Assembly: GCF_018604545.1 (NCBI RefSeq) | Contig: NZ_CP075896.1 | Span: forward strand, 5,766,001-5,830,000 | Length of the DNA stretch: 64,000 nt | Direction: 5' to 3' | Source of the DNA: Streptomyces koelreuteriae | GTDB lineage: Bacteria; Actinomycetota; Actinomycetes; Streptomycetales; Streptomycetaceae | In this document: positions 15,561-26,833 of the stretch, piece by piece | How positions within the stretch are numbered: position 1 is the first letter of the stretch | How the letters are laid out: the number at the start of each line of letters is the position of its first letter | Notes under the pieces: generated by a model | What the model saw: only the letters and a program-made list of their open reading frames with translations | Databases searched by the model: none | Told to the model about the DNA's origin: nothing | Position numbers and translations under genes: made by a program

Positions 15561-16969
15561 CCCTGGTCCCCTCCCTTGATCGCCGTGACGCCGTTCCTGT
15601 CCCCTGCGGGCCGGTCGTGCAGCAGGTCGAGCGTGAGTGCGGCGGTCCAGCCGAAGCCGGTGGCGCCGCAGGCCTGTGCCGTGTACGGGTCGACGTACTC
15701 CGCGAAATCGGAGGCGCCGGCGGTGTGCAGGATGCCCTTGCGCAGGGCGTCGGCCCGGCCGCGCTCGCCGTGCAGCCGCAGACCGCCCTCCAGGAGCCAG
15801 TTGGTGTTGATCCAGGCCGGGCCGCGCCAGTAGCGGTGCGGGTCGAAGGCCTCGCCGAGCAGGTCGTAGCTGGGCACCAGGCGGGTGGTGCCGCCGAGGC
15901 CGAAGTGCGGGCCGCACATCGTGCGGACCAGGGTGGCGGCGAGATCGCGCGGGAGCGACGGCAGCAGCAGCGGGATCAGCCCGGAGACACCGCGCTCGGG
16001 GATCGGCTCCCCGGCGCGCACGTCCCGGCACAGGAACATCCCGGCGGCCGGTTCCCACAGCCGCTCCACCAGGGCCGCCGTCAGCCGCTCGGCGCGGGCC
16101 TGCCGGGCCGTCGACGCCGCGCCCAGCTCGTGGGCGATCCGGGCCAGGGCGTACTCGGAGGCGATGAGCAGCGCGTTGAACGCCGGGTCCTCCACGGCGA
16201 ACTCCCCTGCCCCGTCGGCGTATCCGCGGTCCCGGTAGTCGCTCGCCAGCCGTACGTACCGCCCGTAGTCCAGGTCCGTCGGCCGGTCCTCGGGGGAGCC
16301 GTGGTCGAGGTCGGCGCGGCGGAAGGAGCGGGCCGGGGCCGGGGTGACCCGGGACAGCGGGCGGTCCCAGCAGGGGCTGTTGTCCATGCCCTGCTCCCAG
16401 GGGTGCACGACGGACACCAGCCCGCCCCCGCCCAGGTCGCGCCGGTGCAGCAGATACCGGTGCCAGGCCGCGAGTCGGGGATACATCCGGGTGAGGAAGC
16501 CGCGGGCCCGCGACAGCCCCGGGTCGGCCAGGTGCACCAGCCACACGGCCAGCGCGTGGACCGGTGGTTGCACGATCCCGGAGGTCTGTACGGTGCGCGG
16601 GGCGCCCGCGGTACGGCCCGCGGTCGAGGAGCGCCAGAAGTCGGGGCTCGGGAAGTACGCGTCGAGGGGGACGGAGGGGTTGAAGACGATGTGCGGGATC
16701 CGCCCGTCCGCCCACTGGGCCGCCAGCAGCGTGTCCAGTTCCGTCTGGGCGCGTAACGGCGAGATGTGCCGCAGGCCGATCGCGATGAACGCCGAGTCCC
16801 ACGACCACTGGTGGGGATACAGGCTGCGCGAGGGCACGGTGGACGTCCCCGTCCAGCCGGCCTCCAGCACGGCGGCGGCCCTGACCTGCAGGGGTGAGAC
16901 GGTGCTGGACGGATCGTATGCAACGGTGCGTCCGGTACGACGTAGGGCGCGTTGGGCGGTGCGGTCCAC
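15557..16969 (-). CDS. MGH1/GH63-type glycoside hydrolase, 3' end at a transposon border
   Basis: A 470-residue cytoplasmic glycosidase with an (alpha/alpha)6 barrel of the mannosyl/glucosylglycerate hydrolase type. Landmarks are YPHQWSWDSAFIAIGL (51-66), VVHPWEQGMDNSPCWD, RPTDLDYGRYVRL, PAFNALLIASEYAL, YWRGPAWINTNWLL and GATGFGWTAALTLDLL. Its stop TGA is formed by the GTCAA at the right end of the tnpB element, so the last codon or codons of the native gene were probably replaced; the conserved core is complete. It starts with GTG and shares a 121-bp divergent promoter region with the ROK regulator, its likely controller. It may process a compatible-solute glycoside or a storage sugar. Confidence 0.83.
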   Translation of the reverse strand: MDRTAQRALRRTGRTVAYDPSSTVSPLQVRAAAVLEAGWTGTSTVPSRSLYPHQWSWDSAFIAIGLRHISPLRAQTELDTLLAAQWADGRIPHIVFNPSVPLDAYFPSPDFWRSSTAGRTAGAPRTVQTSGIVQPPVHALAVWLVHLADPGLSRARGFLTRMYPRLAAWHRYLLHRRDLGGGGLVSVVHPWEQGMDNSPCWDRPLSRVTPAPARSFRRADLDHGSPEDRPTDLDYGRYVRLASDYRDRGYADGAGEFAVEDPAFNALLIASEYALARIAHELGAASTARQARAERLTAALVERLWEPAAGMFLCRDVRAGEPIPERGVSGLIPLLLPSLPRDLAATLVRTMCGPHFGLGGTTRLVPSYDLLGEAFDPHRYWRGPAWINTNWLLEGGLRLHGERGRADALRKGILHTAGASDFAEYVDPYTAQACGATGFGWTAALTLDLLHDRPAGDRNGVTAIKGGDQG

Positions 16970-17090
16970 TCGGGGCTCTCCGAAAAGACGTCCGGCCGGC
17001 CGGTTCGGCTGCGGCTACCGTGGGGTTACGTCTATTTAACACGCAAAACCCACTATGTAAGGCAAGGTTGAGAAACACAAGGGGGTGTGC

Positions 17091-18329
17091 ATGACCGGAC
17101 AGCCCGGAAGAACGGGACAGAGGGCGGGGCGAGGAGCGGGCCAGGCCAGCGCCGGCGAACTGCTCGAACTGGTGCGCAGTCGCCGCGCGGTGACCCGGGG
17201 CGCGCTCCAGCAGGCGACCGGACTGTCCCGGGCCACCGTCGGGCAGCGGCTCGACCGGCTGTTCCGCGCGGGCTGGCTGCGCGAGGGCGCCGGGGGTCCG
17301 GTGGATTCCCCGCTGGGCGGACGCCCCTCCATCACCCTGGAATTCGACGACGAGCACGCGGTGGTCCTGGCCGCCGACCTCGACACCCGGCACGCGCGGG
17401 CGGCCGTGCTGTCGCTGAGCGGCGAGATCCTCGCCGAGCACTCCGGCACCCTGGTCGTCGAGGACGGGCCGGACGCCGTGCTCGGCGAACTCGGCCGCTG
17501 GTTCGCCGAGCTGCTGGAGAAGGCGGGCTGCCCGGCCGAGTCGGTGTGCGGGGTCGGGCTCGCGGTGCCCGGCCCGGTCGACACCGAGTCCGGCCGTGTC
17601 GTCCAGCCGCCGATCATGCCCGGCTGGGACGGCTACGGCATACGGGCCCGGCTGTCCCGGGCCCTCACCGAGCACACCGGCGCCGCCGCCGTGCCCGTGC
17701 TGGTGGACAACGACGCCAACCTCATGGCGTACGGCGAACAGCGCACCGGCTATCCCGACTGCTCCGCCTTCGTGCTGGTCAAGGTCTCCACCGGCATCGG
17801 CGCCGGGGTCGTGGTGGACGGCTCGGTGTTCCGGGGCATCGACGGCGGCGCCGGGGACATCGGGCACATCCGGGTGCCAGAGGGCGCCCAGGCGCTGTGC
17901 CGGTGCGGTTCGTACGGCTGTCTGGCCGCCGTCGCGAGCGGCGGGGCGGTGGCGCGACGGCTGGCGGAGGCCGGGGTGCCGGCGGCCTCCGGCTCGGATG
18001 TGCGGGACCTGCTGGCGTCCGGGCACCCCGAGGCGGTCGGTCTCGCCCGGGAGGCCGGGCGCCGGGTCGGGGACGTCCTGGCGACCGTCGTGACCCTGCT
18101 GAACCCCGGCGTGCTGATGATCGCCGGGGATCTGGCCGGAACTCCCTTCCTGACAGGGGTGCGCGAACTGCTCTACCAGCGGGCGCTGCCCCGCTCCACG
18201 GCTCATCTGGACGTGGTGACCTCACGGCTCGGCGAGCGAGCGGGCCTGGTGGGAGCGGGTGCGATGGTCGTCGAGCACCTGTACGCCCCCGAGCGGGTCG
18301 AGGAGCGGCTGCGGGCGCTCGGCGTGTGA
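17091..18329 (+). CDS. ROK-family transcriptional regulator
   Basis: A 412-residue regulator with an N-terminal winged helix (LLELVRSRRAVTRGALQQATGLSRATVGQRLDRLFRAGWL) and a sugar-kinase-like ROK domain. Domain marks are VLAADLDTRHARAAVLSLSGE, GLAVPGPVDTESG, LVDNDANLMAYGE, KVSTGIGAGVVVDG, GGAGDIGHIRV and the zinc motif CRCGSYGCLAA. It should bind DNA and respond to a sugar. The ATG lies 6 bp after AAGGGGG. The divergent glycosidase gene is its most likely target, together with the debrancher gene that once followed it. Confidence 0.9.
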   Translation: MTGQPGRTGQRAGRGAGQASAGELLELVRSRRAVTRGALQQATGLSRATVGQRLDRLFRAGWLREGAGGPVDSPLGGRPSITLEFDDEHAVVLAADLDTRHARAAVLSLSGEILAEHSGTLVVEDGPDAVLGELGRWFAELLEKAGCPAESVCGVGLAVPGPVDTESGRVVQPPIMPGWDGYGIRARLSRALTEHTGAAAVPVLVDNDANLMAYGEQRTGYPDCSAFVLVKVSTGIGAGVVVDGSVFRGIDGGAGDIGHIRVPEGAQALCRCGSYGCLAAVASGGAVARRLAEAGVPAASGSDVRDLLASGHPEAVGLAREAGRRVGDVLATVVTLLNPGVLMIAGDLAGTPFLTGVRELLYQRALPRSTAHLDVVTSRLGERAGLVGAGAMVVEHLYAPERVEERLRALGV

Positions 18330-18734
18330 CAAGGACATTTCGCCCCCGCTACCCGTCCGCATGGTGAAATCCGGCGGGCTGTGGCAGCGTGATTCTCGCC
18401 ACCTCTGATAAGGGTTGCGCTCAGATGAGCGGATCATGAGCGGCTGCACTTCTCCAAAGGGTGGCACTGAGTGCCACGCTTTGATCGTTCATCGATCGAA
18501 CTCAAGCGTGGCGAACGCCGCTCAGATGAGCGCTCAGAAGGGCATGGACAGGTTCTTGCGTTCAAGAAGTGAACACATGCGGCTGTGATTGCTTGCCAAG
18601 CCTTGACTTTCGATCCGCTGGCGGACGAGTGGTTACAGGCGCATGACGCGCGCATGGACGTACCCAGACGCCTTCGATCTGGGTATGTTCCTCGCCGTCA
18701 GGGCAGCCACCGCGTCCTCGAGGAGTCGAGACCC
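18330..18734 (+). promoter_or_regulatory. Palindrome-rich leader and promoter region of ppdK
   Basis: No gene is seen in these 405 bp. The stretch holds two identical copies of GCTCAGATGAGC 101 bp apart (from 18419 and 18520). Between them are a perfect palindrome GTGGCACT-G-AGTGCCAC (18461-18477) and a larger imperfect one bounded by CCACGCTT and AAGCGTGG (18474-18511). A further inverted repeat lies near the ribosome site and is listed separately. The arrangement suggests several regulator sites; some could instead form a terminator after the ROK gene. No regulator can be named. Confidence 0.5.
18661..18685. promoter_or_regulatory. Inverted repeat just upstream of the ppdK ribosome site
   Basis: TACCCAGA and TCTGGGTA are perfect 8-bp arms around CGCCTTCGA, ending 35 bp before the AGGAG ribosome site of ppdK. 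The right arm overlaps a TATGTT box. It could be an operator or a hairpin in the leader RNA. Confidence 0.5.
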
Positions 18735-21482
<2,748 letters not shown>

Positions 21483-21571
21483 CCCACCGGCCCTCACGGG
21501 CCCCCAGATCCCGGAGCCGTCGACGGTCCCCGACCACACCGATCGCGGCGGCTCCGGACTACGGAGGAGAC

Positions 21572-21607
21572 AGGGGGCGGCACCTTGTGCGGAGGGTGCC
21601 GCCCCCT
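21572..21607 (+). terminator. Strong hairpin terminator after ppdK
   Basis: GGGGGCGGCACC pairs perfectly with GGTGCCGCCCCC across a 10-base loop, flanked by A and T-T. It starts 90 bp after the ppdK stop. A 12-bp GC stem of this kind is a typical Streptomyces terminator. Confidence 0.8.
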
Positions 21608-21769
21608 TGAGCTGTCGGCGCTTCCGACCGGCCTTTGCGAGACATTCGGGCATGGACAAGAAACCCGGCACATTGAGGAAACGCTCACGGGCGCGTGCGC
21701 GGGCTCCCGTTCGGGTGAATGGCCGGGGCTGCCGCGGCACGGCTGATCCGGGTAGGGCACGTATGCGGT

Positions 21770-23101
21770 ATGTCGTGCCTGCGTCCATGGACCTTCGTCG
21801 TTCTCGCGGTGTCGCTCCTCGTGCCGACTCCCGCGGCCACCGCTGCCGAGGACCCCGTGGTGCCGGCTCTGGAGCGGGCCGCGAGCCCTCTGCGTACCGC
21901 CGAGCCCGGCGGGGACGTCGGTGACCTCCGGCCGGTCGGCAGGGCGGTCGGGGACGCGGTCGTGGTGGGGATGGGGGAGGCGGCGCACGGGTCGCACGAG
22001 TTTCTCGCGGTCAAGGACCGCGTCTTCCGGTATCTGGTGGAGAGCCGGGGCTTTCGGACCTTCGCGCTGGAGACGGCCTGGAGCACCGGGGTGCGCCTCG
22101 ACGACTACGTGGTGCACGGCAAGGGGGACCCCGAGCGCATCATGCGGGAGGACTTCCAGTACACGTACGTGCTGAACAACACCGCCGAGAACCTGGCACT
22201 GGTGCGGTGGATGCGGGCGTACAACCGCCGGCATCCGCAGGACCCGGTGCGGTTCATGGGTGACGACTGGGGCTACACGGGGCCCGAGCTGTACGACCGG
22301 GTGACGGCCTACGTGGGACGGGTCCGGCCGGATCTCGCACCGCGGTTCGAGGAGCTCTACCGGGGGCTGCGCCCGACCGTCCCCTCCGGCGAGTACCAGA
22401 AGGCGTATCTCGCCCGCCCGCTCGCCGAACGGCAGGACATGGCCTCCCGGACCGGACGCGCCCTGGACCTGCTGGAGTCACTGGCCCCGCGCGGAGCGGT
22501 CGCGCCGCGAGAGTTCGCCGAGGTGTCGCGGCACGCCACGGTGATCGACCAGACGGCCACCGGCTACGGCTTCGACTTCGCGGATCCGCGGCAGGTCGCC
22601 GAGGCCATGCGGTGGCGGGACGAGGTGATGGCGGACAACGTCGTCTGGTGGCGCGAGCACACCGGGCACCGGATCCTGCTGGCGGGCCACAACAACCACA
22701 TCGGCTACGAACCGGAGGACCCGAAGGTCCTGCCCAGGACGCAGGGGGCGTTCCTGCGCGACCGGCTCGGCAGCCGCTATGCGAGCGTCGGACTCACCTT
22801 CGGCCAGGGCTCGTTCAGGGCCACCGACCCGGAGGAGGTGCACATGCTCACCCACACGGTCGGCCCGCCGCGGACCGGCAGCAACGAGCACACGCTGGAC
22901 CGGGTGCGGTACGACCGCTACGTCCTGGACCTGCGGACCGCCCCGGGAGCGGCCCGCTCCTGGCTCGCCGTGGCCCGGCCCACGCGCAGTGTCGGTACCG
23001 CCTACCCGGAGGAGCGGAACTGGTTCGACCTCGCGCTGGGCCGCTGCTTCGACGTGCTGATCCATCAGGACCGGGTGCGGGACGTGGACCTGCTGTCCTG
23101 A
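21770..23101 (+). CDS. Secreted erythromycin-esterase-family protein
   Basis: A 443-residue protein with an N-terminal signal peptide (hydrophobic WTFVVLAVSLLVPTPAATAAEDP) and an erythromycin-esterase (EreA/EreB-like) domain. All five residues expected for the family's active site are visible: Glu and His in MGEAAHGSHEF, Glu in FALETAW, and two His in AGHNNHIGY. The group includes macrolide esterases and many succinoglycan-biosynthesis-like proteins, so a hydrolase is likely but not the substrate. A second in-frame ATG 51 bp upstream gives a longer N-terminus; the start chosen gives a cleaner signal peptide, though no good ribosome site is seen at either. Confidence 0.82.
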   Translation: MSCLRPWTFVVLAVSLLVPTPAATAAEDPVVPALERAASPLRTAEPGGDVGDLRPVGRAVGDAVVVGMGEAAHGSHEFLAVKDRVFRYLVESRGFRTFALETAWSTGVRLDDYVVHGKGDPERIMREDFQYTYVLNNTAENLALVRWMRAYNRRHPQDPVRFMGDDWGYTGPELYDRVTAYVGRVRPDLAPRFEELYRGLRPTVPSGEYQKAYLARPLAERQDMASRTGRALDLLESLAPRGAVAPREFAEVSRHATVIDQTATGYGFDFADPRQVAEAMRWRDEVMADNVVWWREHTGHRILLAGHNNHIGYEPEDPKVLPRTQGAFLRDRLGSRYASVGLTFGQGSFRATDPEEVHMLTHTVGPPRTGSNEHTLDRVRYDRYVLDLRTAPGAARSWLAVARPTRSVGTAYPEERNWFDLALGRCFDVLIHQDRVRDVDLLS

Positions 23102-23108
23102 GGGGCGG

Positions 23109-24302
23109 TCACCGTCGGCACAACATCCGGTCGATGAGCCCCTGCAGGGCCTTCTCGGCGGTGAGGAGCTGGGTGTCGTCCGTGGTGCGGCCGTTGACCG
23201 TGACGACCACCGACCGTCTTCCGTCGGCGGTGAAGCCCGTTCTGACGAACGTGCCTTCGAGGTCGCCGTGGTGGCCCCAGCGGCTGCCGCCGCACGGCAA
23301 CGGCTGCCGCATCAGGCCGAGGCCGTAACGCAGTCCGGGCGTGAACCTCTGGTGCTCCTCATTGCTCGGGACGGTGGTGCGCATCGCGGCGAGTTCCCGG
23401 GGCGGCAGCAGTTCGCCGGTGAGCAGGGCCGTGAAGAACCGGTCCAGGTCGCGGGAGGTGGAGACCAGCGCGCCTGCGGTACCGGCCCACGCCATGTTCC
23501 GGACGGTGGTGTCGGTGTAGCGGGCGGATCCGGCGAACCGGTGGTAGGTGTGGGCGTACGGCTTCGGCAGGGAGGGGTCGTCTCCCGGGACGCGGGTGCC
23601 GCGCAGCCCCAGCCGGCGGACGATCCGGTCCTCCACCTCCTCGGCCCAGGGACGTCCCGTGACCTTCTCGATGACGGCGCCCAGGAGGTGGTAGCCGGTG
23701 TTGGAGTAGTTCCAGCGGGGCTCGGGGTCGGCGGGGTCGGCAGGGGGGAAGTCCGGGGCGTGCCGCAGCGCGGCGGCGACGAGGCGTTCGGTGGCGATGT
23801 GGTCGAAGCGCCTGCGCTCGAACTCCGGGGCCGTACGGCCGGTCAGCTCGGTGGAGTCGTAGTCGTGCAGGCCGCTGGTGTGCTGGAGCAGGTGTCTGAT
23901 GGTGATGCGGCTGCCGTCGTTGCCGTGTCCCTGGACCAGGCCGGGCAGCCATCGTTCCACCGTGTCGTGCGGGGACAGCCGGCGCTCGGCGGCCAGTTGC
24001 AGCACGGTCGCGGCCACGAAGGACTTCGTGACGCTGGCGGCCCGGAAGTGCGCACCGTTCGGCACGGGCCGGCCGGTGCCGAGGGCGGCCTCGCCGGCGC
24101 TTGCCTCGACGGTGTGCCGGCCCTCCCGGACGCGGACATGGACGCTGACCGCCCGGGTGGATTCCAGGGCTCCGGTCGCCTCCTGCCGCAACCGGTCCGG
24201 CGGGAGAGGCGTGCCGGCCGGGGACGAGGGCGTGCCGAGGGGGCCCAAGGAGAGCGCGAGAGCAGCCAGGACGACTGCTGCCATGCGGTGCCGCGCGCTC
24301 AC
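23109..24302 (-). CDS. Secreted serine hydrolase, beta-lactamase/D-Ala-D-Ala carboxypeptidase fold
   Basis: A 397-residue protein with a signal peptide (HRMAAVVLAALALSLGPLG) and a class C beta-lactamase-type domain. Motifs are S-x-x-K at 90-93 (ASVTKSF), Y-x-N at 199-201 (WNYSNTGYH) and the third box as HHGDLEG. Such proteins act outside the membrane as peptidases, esterases or lactamases. The GTG start overlaps the stop of the upstream NUDIX gene (GTGA), and a GGAAGG lies inside the NUDIX 3' end, so the pair is translationally coupled. The stop is 7 bp from the convergent erythromycin-esterase-like gene. Confidence 0.87.
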   Translation of the reverse strand: MSARHRMAAVVLAALALSLGPLGTPSSPAGTPLPPDRLRQEATGALESTRAVSVHVRVREGRHTVEASAGEAALGTGRPVPNGAHFRAASVTKSFVAATVLQLAAERRLSPHDTVERWLPGLVQGHGNDGSRITIRHLLQHTSGLHDYDSTELTGRTAPEFERRRFDHIATERLVAAALRHAPDFPPADPADPEPRWNYSNTGYHLLGAVIEKVTGRPWAEEVEDRIVRRLGLRGTRVPGDDPSLPKPYAHTYHRFAGSARYTDTTVRNMAWAGTAGALVSTSRDLDRFFTALLTGELLPPRELAAMRTTVPSNEEHQRFTPGLRYGLGLMRQPLPCGGSRWGHHGDLEGTFVRTGFTADGRRSVVVTVNGRTTDDTQLLTAEKALQGLIDRMLCRR

Positions 24303-24817
24303 TGGGGCAGGCCTTCCCGCAGGCATACGGCCGTGCCGGTCAGTGCGGCGGTGTGCAGGGCGGTCAGGGTCTCCGGCTGGTTCGTCAGCGGGGTGGACTC
24401 CAGGTCGGCGAGGGCGAACAGGCCGTCGTCGTCGTGCTCCGTGCTGCGCGTGAGCGACAGCTCGGCCGGGAGGCGGCCGCCGTGGAAGTAGAAGTCGATC
24501 ACAGGGCCCGTGCCGTTCACGTCGGCCCGGTGGTCGTAGCCGATGAGCCGGGGGTCCAGGTCGAGGACGATTCCGGTCTCCTCGTACAGCTCCCGGAGCG
24601 CGGCACCGAGGGGGTCCTCTCCGTGGTCGAGCATGCCGCCCGGCAGCCCCCAGAGCCCGGCAGCGGGCTGGTGCCCGGCGTAGCGCAGCAGCAGGATGCG
24701 GTCCTCGGCGTCGAGGAGCAGGACGCAGGACGCGACGATGGTCTGCGGCAGTGTCTTGACCCACTCGTCGCGCGGCAGCACGGGCTGGGCGTCGGGGGAG
24801 GGCACGGTCGTGTCCAC
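24299..24817 (-). CDS. NUDIX hydrolase
   Basis: A 172-residue NUDIX enzyme that cleaves a nucleoside diphosphate linked to another group. The NUDIX box is complete: GGMLDHGEDPLGAALRELYEETGIV, with all metal-binding Glu residues present. The flanking strands read ASCVLLLDAEDRILLLRYAGHQPAAGLWGLPGG and DFYFHGGRL. The GTG start is supported by GAAGGAA about 8 nt upstream; the frame stays open further up but without a ribosome site. It is the first gene of a two-gene unit with the secreted serine hydrolase. The substrate is unknown. Confidence 0.88.
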   Translation of the reverse strand: MDTTVPSPDAQPVLPRDEWVKTLPQTIVASCVLLLDAEDRILLLRYAGHQPAAGLWGLPGGMLDHGEDPLGAALRELYEETGIVLDLDPRLIGYDHRADVNGTGPVIDFYFHGGRLPAELSLTRSTEHDDDGLFALADLESTPLTNQPETLTALHTAALTGTAVCLREGLPQ

Positions 24818-24908
24818 GGTGATGTTCCTTCCGTCGGCCGGGCAGCCCGTACGAGCTGCCCCACCGGAGGAACGGCCGGACGCACCGATGGTCACCGGCC
24901 CGCCGGGG

Positions 24909-25433
24909 TCACGTGTCGCAGGCGACCCCGTCGTTGTCACGGTCCAGGTGGGAGGCGTACCCCGGCTCACCACGGCTGATGGGGGCGGCACCGGCGGCCC
25001 GGACGGCGCTGCAGTTGGCGTAGTAGACGTCCGTGCCGCCGGAGCCGGAGCCGGAGCCGGAGCCGCTGCCGCCCGAGCCGCTGTCGTGGGAGCCGCCGCC
25101 CGACGCCGGCCGGGCGGTGACCGTGGTGGTGGCCCGGACGGTCTTGGTGGCGGTGACCGTGGGCGCGGGTTCCGGCTTCTTCGCGGCCGGTGTGGCGGTG
25201 GTCGTGGCCGTCGCGGTGACCGTGACGGTCGGCTGCGGCTTGGCGGCCGCGGGCTTCGCGTCGGTGGTGGTCTCCCCGCCGCCCGCGCCGATGCCCGCGC
25301 CTATGAACAGGGCCAGCCCGAGGGCGGGCAGCACGTAGCGCTTCCTGGCCCAGCGGGGCGCCGGGCGGCCGGGCCGCGGCGTGGGCGGTGCGGGATACGG
25401 GCCGTTGTGCGGATTGACGTACGGATTGGTCAT
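24909..25433 (-). CDS. Membrane-anchored excalibur-domain protein
   Basis: A 174-residue protein with a Pro-rich cytoplasmic start, one membrane helix (YVLPALGLALFIGAGIGAGGG, about 33-53), a long Thr/Ala/Pro and Gly/Ser low-complexity stalk, and a C-terminal excalibur calcium-binding domain. That domain (YYANCSAVRAAGAAPISRGE, then HLDRDNDGVACD) shows the Cys pair and the DxDxDG-type loop. The domain should face outward, with the stalk crossing the wall. The second of two in-frame ATGs is chosen because the GGGGGG ribosome site fits it better. The function is unknown. Confidence 0.82.
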   Translation of the reverse strand: MTNPYVNPHNGPYPAPPTPRPGRPAPRWARKRYVLPALGLALFIGAGIGAGGGETTTDAKPAAAKPQPTVTVTATATTTATPAAKKPEPAPTVTATKTVRATTTVTARPASGGGSHDSGSGGSGSGSGSGSGGTDVYYANCSAVRAAGAAPISRGEPGYASHLDRDNDGVACDT

Positions 25434-25541
25434 GGTCATCCCCCCAGAGGTGGTACGTGAGGGGATGACCGTAGGACCGGGAGGCCCTCGATGAGGGTGA
25501 GGTGACCAACTTGTGATGGTTGTGTGAAGTCGATGGGGTGT

Positions 25542-26705
25542 CTACGAGCGGAACGGGCCCTTCACCTCGTAGGTGATGCCTCCCGACGAGCTGCCGCTCG
25601 TGCCGCGCTGGCTGGAGAAGTACAGGCGGGTGCCGTCCGGGGAGAACGCCGGGCCCGTGATCTCCGAGCCCGACTGGCCGTCGACGCGCAGGAACGGGGC
25701 GACGATGTCGTCCGGGGTGATGACGCAGATCTCCATAGTGCCGCCGTCCTCGGCGACGAAGAGGTCACCGGAGGAGGCGCCGGTGATGTTGTCGACGCCG
25801 GTGAGGGGAGCCGTGCCGCTCACGAGGGAGTCGTCGTAGGCCAGTTCGTATGTGTTGTTCAGCAGGTTGAGCTGCCAGACGCGGTTGTCGCCCTTGGTCG
25901 TGAACCAGACGGTGTTGTCCGCGTAGTGGCAGCCCTCGCCGCCGTTGAAGGACTTGGAGCCGGAGACCTGGGAGCGGGTGGCGGTGGGGGAGCCGTCCGG
26001 GTCGGGGACGTCGGCCCAGGTGAAGGAGCCGCTCGTGGCGCTGCCCGCGACCATGACCTGGAGCGTGCCGGACGACAGGGTGCCCCAAGCGGCCGGGACG
26101 AAGCGGTAGAAGCGGCCGTTGGTCTCGTCCTCGGTCAGGTAGATCACCTTGCGCACCGGGTCGGCGGCCGCCGCCTCGTGCTTGAAGCGGCCCATGGCGT
26201 CCCGGCGCACCGCCGCGTTCACGCCCCAGGGGTCCGTCTCGTAGACGTAGCCCCGGTCCACCTCCTCGCAGGACAGCCAGGTGTTCCACGGCGTCCTGCC
26301 GCCCGCGCAGTTCTGGCGGGTTCCGGACAGGACGCGGTACGCGCCCGTGATCGCGCCCGCCGACGAGAACTTCACCGCACTCGCGCCGCCCGACGGGTTG
26401 ATCTCGGAGTTGGAGACATAGATCCAGCCCGTGCCGTCGGCGTAACAGGCGCCGCCGTCCGGGGCGTTGTGCCAGGTGTACGAGGTGCTCCCGACCCGCT
26501 GGCCGGAGCGGGCGATCACGCGGCTGGTGAAGCCGCTCGGGAGTCTGATGCCGTTGGCGTCCGGGGAACCCGGCGCCCCGTAGGGGCCGGGGCCGGGCTG
26601 GGCCGGGGCCGCGTGGGCGGCGCCGCGCCACAGGGTTCCGCCCAACGCGGCCGAAGCGCCGCCGATGACGGCCGCACGCAGGAGGCTACGACGTTCCACT
26701 CTCAC
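25542..26705 (-). CDS. Tat-exported PhoX/DUF839-like phosphatase
   Basis: A 387-residue protein with a twin-arginine signal (VERRSLLRAAVIGGASAALGG) and a PhoX-type beta-propeller. Family segments are YTWHNAPDGGACYADGTGWIYVSNSEIN, RTPWNTWLSCEEVDRGYVYETDPWG, VIYLTEDETNGRFYRFVP and FNGGEGCHYADNTVWFTTKGDNRVW. PhoX enzymes are calcium- and iron-dependent alkaline phosphatases; the conserved CEE and TEDE segments are present. It should act outside the cell. The gene lies behind the two-component system genes in the same direction. The start is a GTG with a second GTG two codons later; neither has a clear ribosome site. Confidence 0.85.
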   Translation of the reverse strand: MRVERRSLLRAAVIGGASAALGGTLWRGAAHAAPAQPGPGPYGAPGSPDANGIRLPSGFTSRVIARSGQRVGSTSYTWHNAPDGGACYADGTGWIYVSNSEINPSGGASAVKFSSAGAITGAYRVLSGTRQNCAGGRTPWNTWLSCEEVDRGYVYETDPWGVNAAVRRDAMGRFKHEAAAADPVRKVIYLTEDETNGRFYRFVPAAWGTLSSGTLQVMVAGSATSGSFTWADVPDPDGSPTATRSQVSGSKSFNGGEGCHYADNTVWFTTKGDNRVWQLNLLNNTYELAYDDSLVSGTAPLTGVDNITGASSGDLFVAEDGGTMEICVITPDDIVAPFLRVDGQSGSEITGPAFSPDGTRLYFSSQRGTSGSSSGGITYEVKGPFRS

Positions 26706-26724
26706 TCCAGGAGGTGCCGTACCG

Positions 26725-26748
26725 CCCTGCCGACGGTCGACGGCAGGG
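26725..26748. promoter_or_regulatory. Hairpin/palindrome just upstream of the PhoX-like gene
   Basis: CCCTGCCG and CGGCAGGG are perfect 8-bp arms around an 8-bp centre, 20 bp before the phosphatase start and 86 bp after the histidine-kinase stop. It could end transcription from the kinase gene or be an operator. Confidence 0.5.
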
Positions 26749-26833
26749 TCGTGCGTGGGAGAGCGGAAGGGAGGCTATGGGAGCCGGGTTGACGGAGCAT
26801 GGACAACGCGTGGCCGTGGGGCGGCATGCCTTC

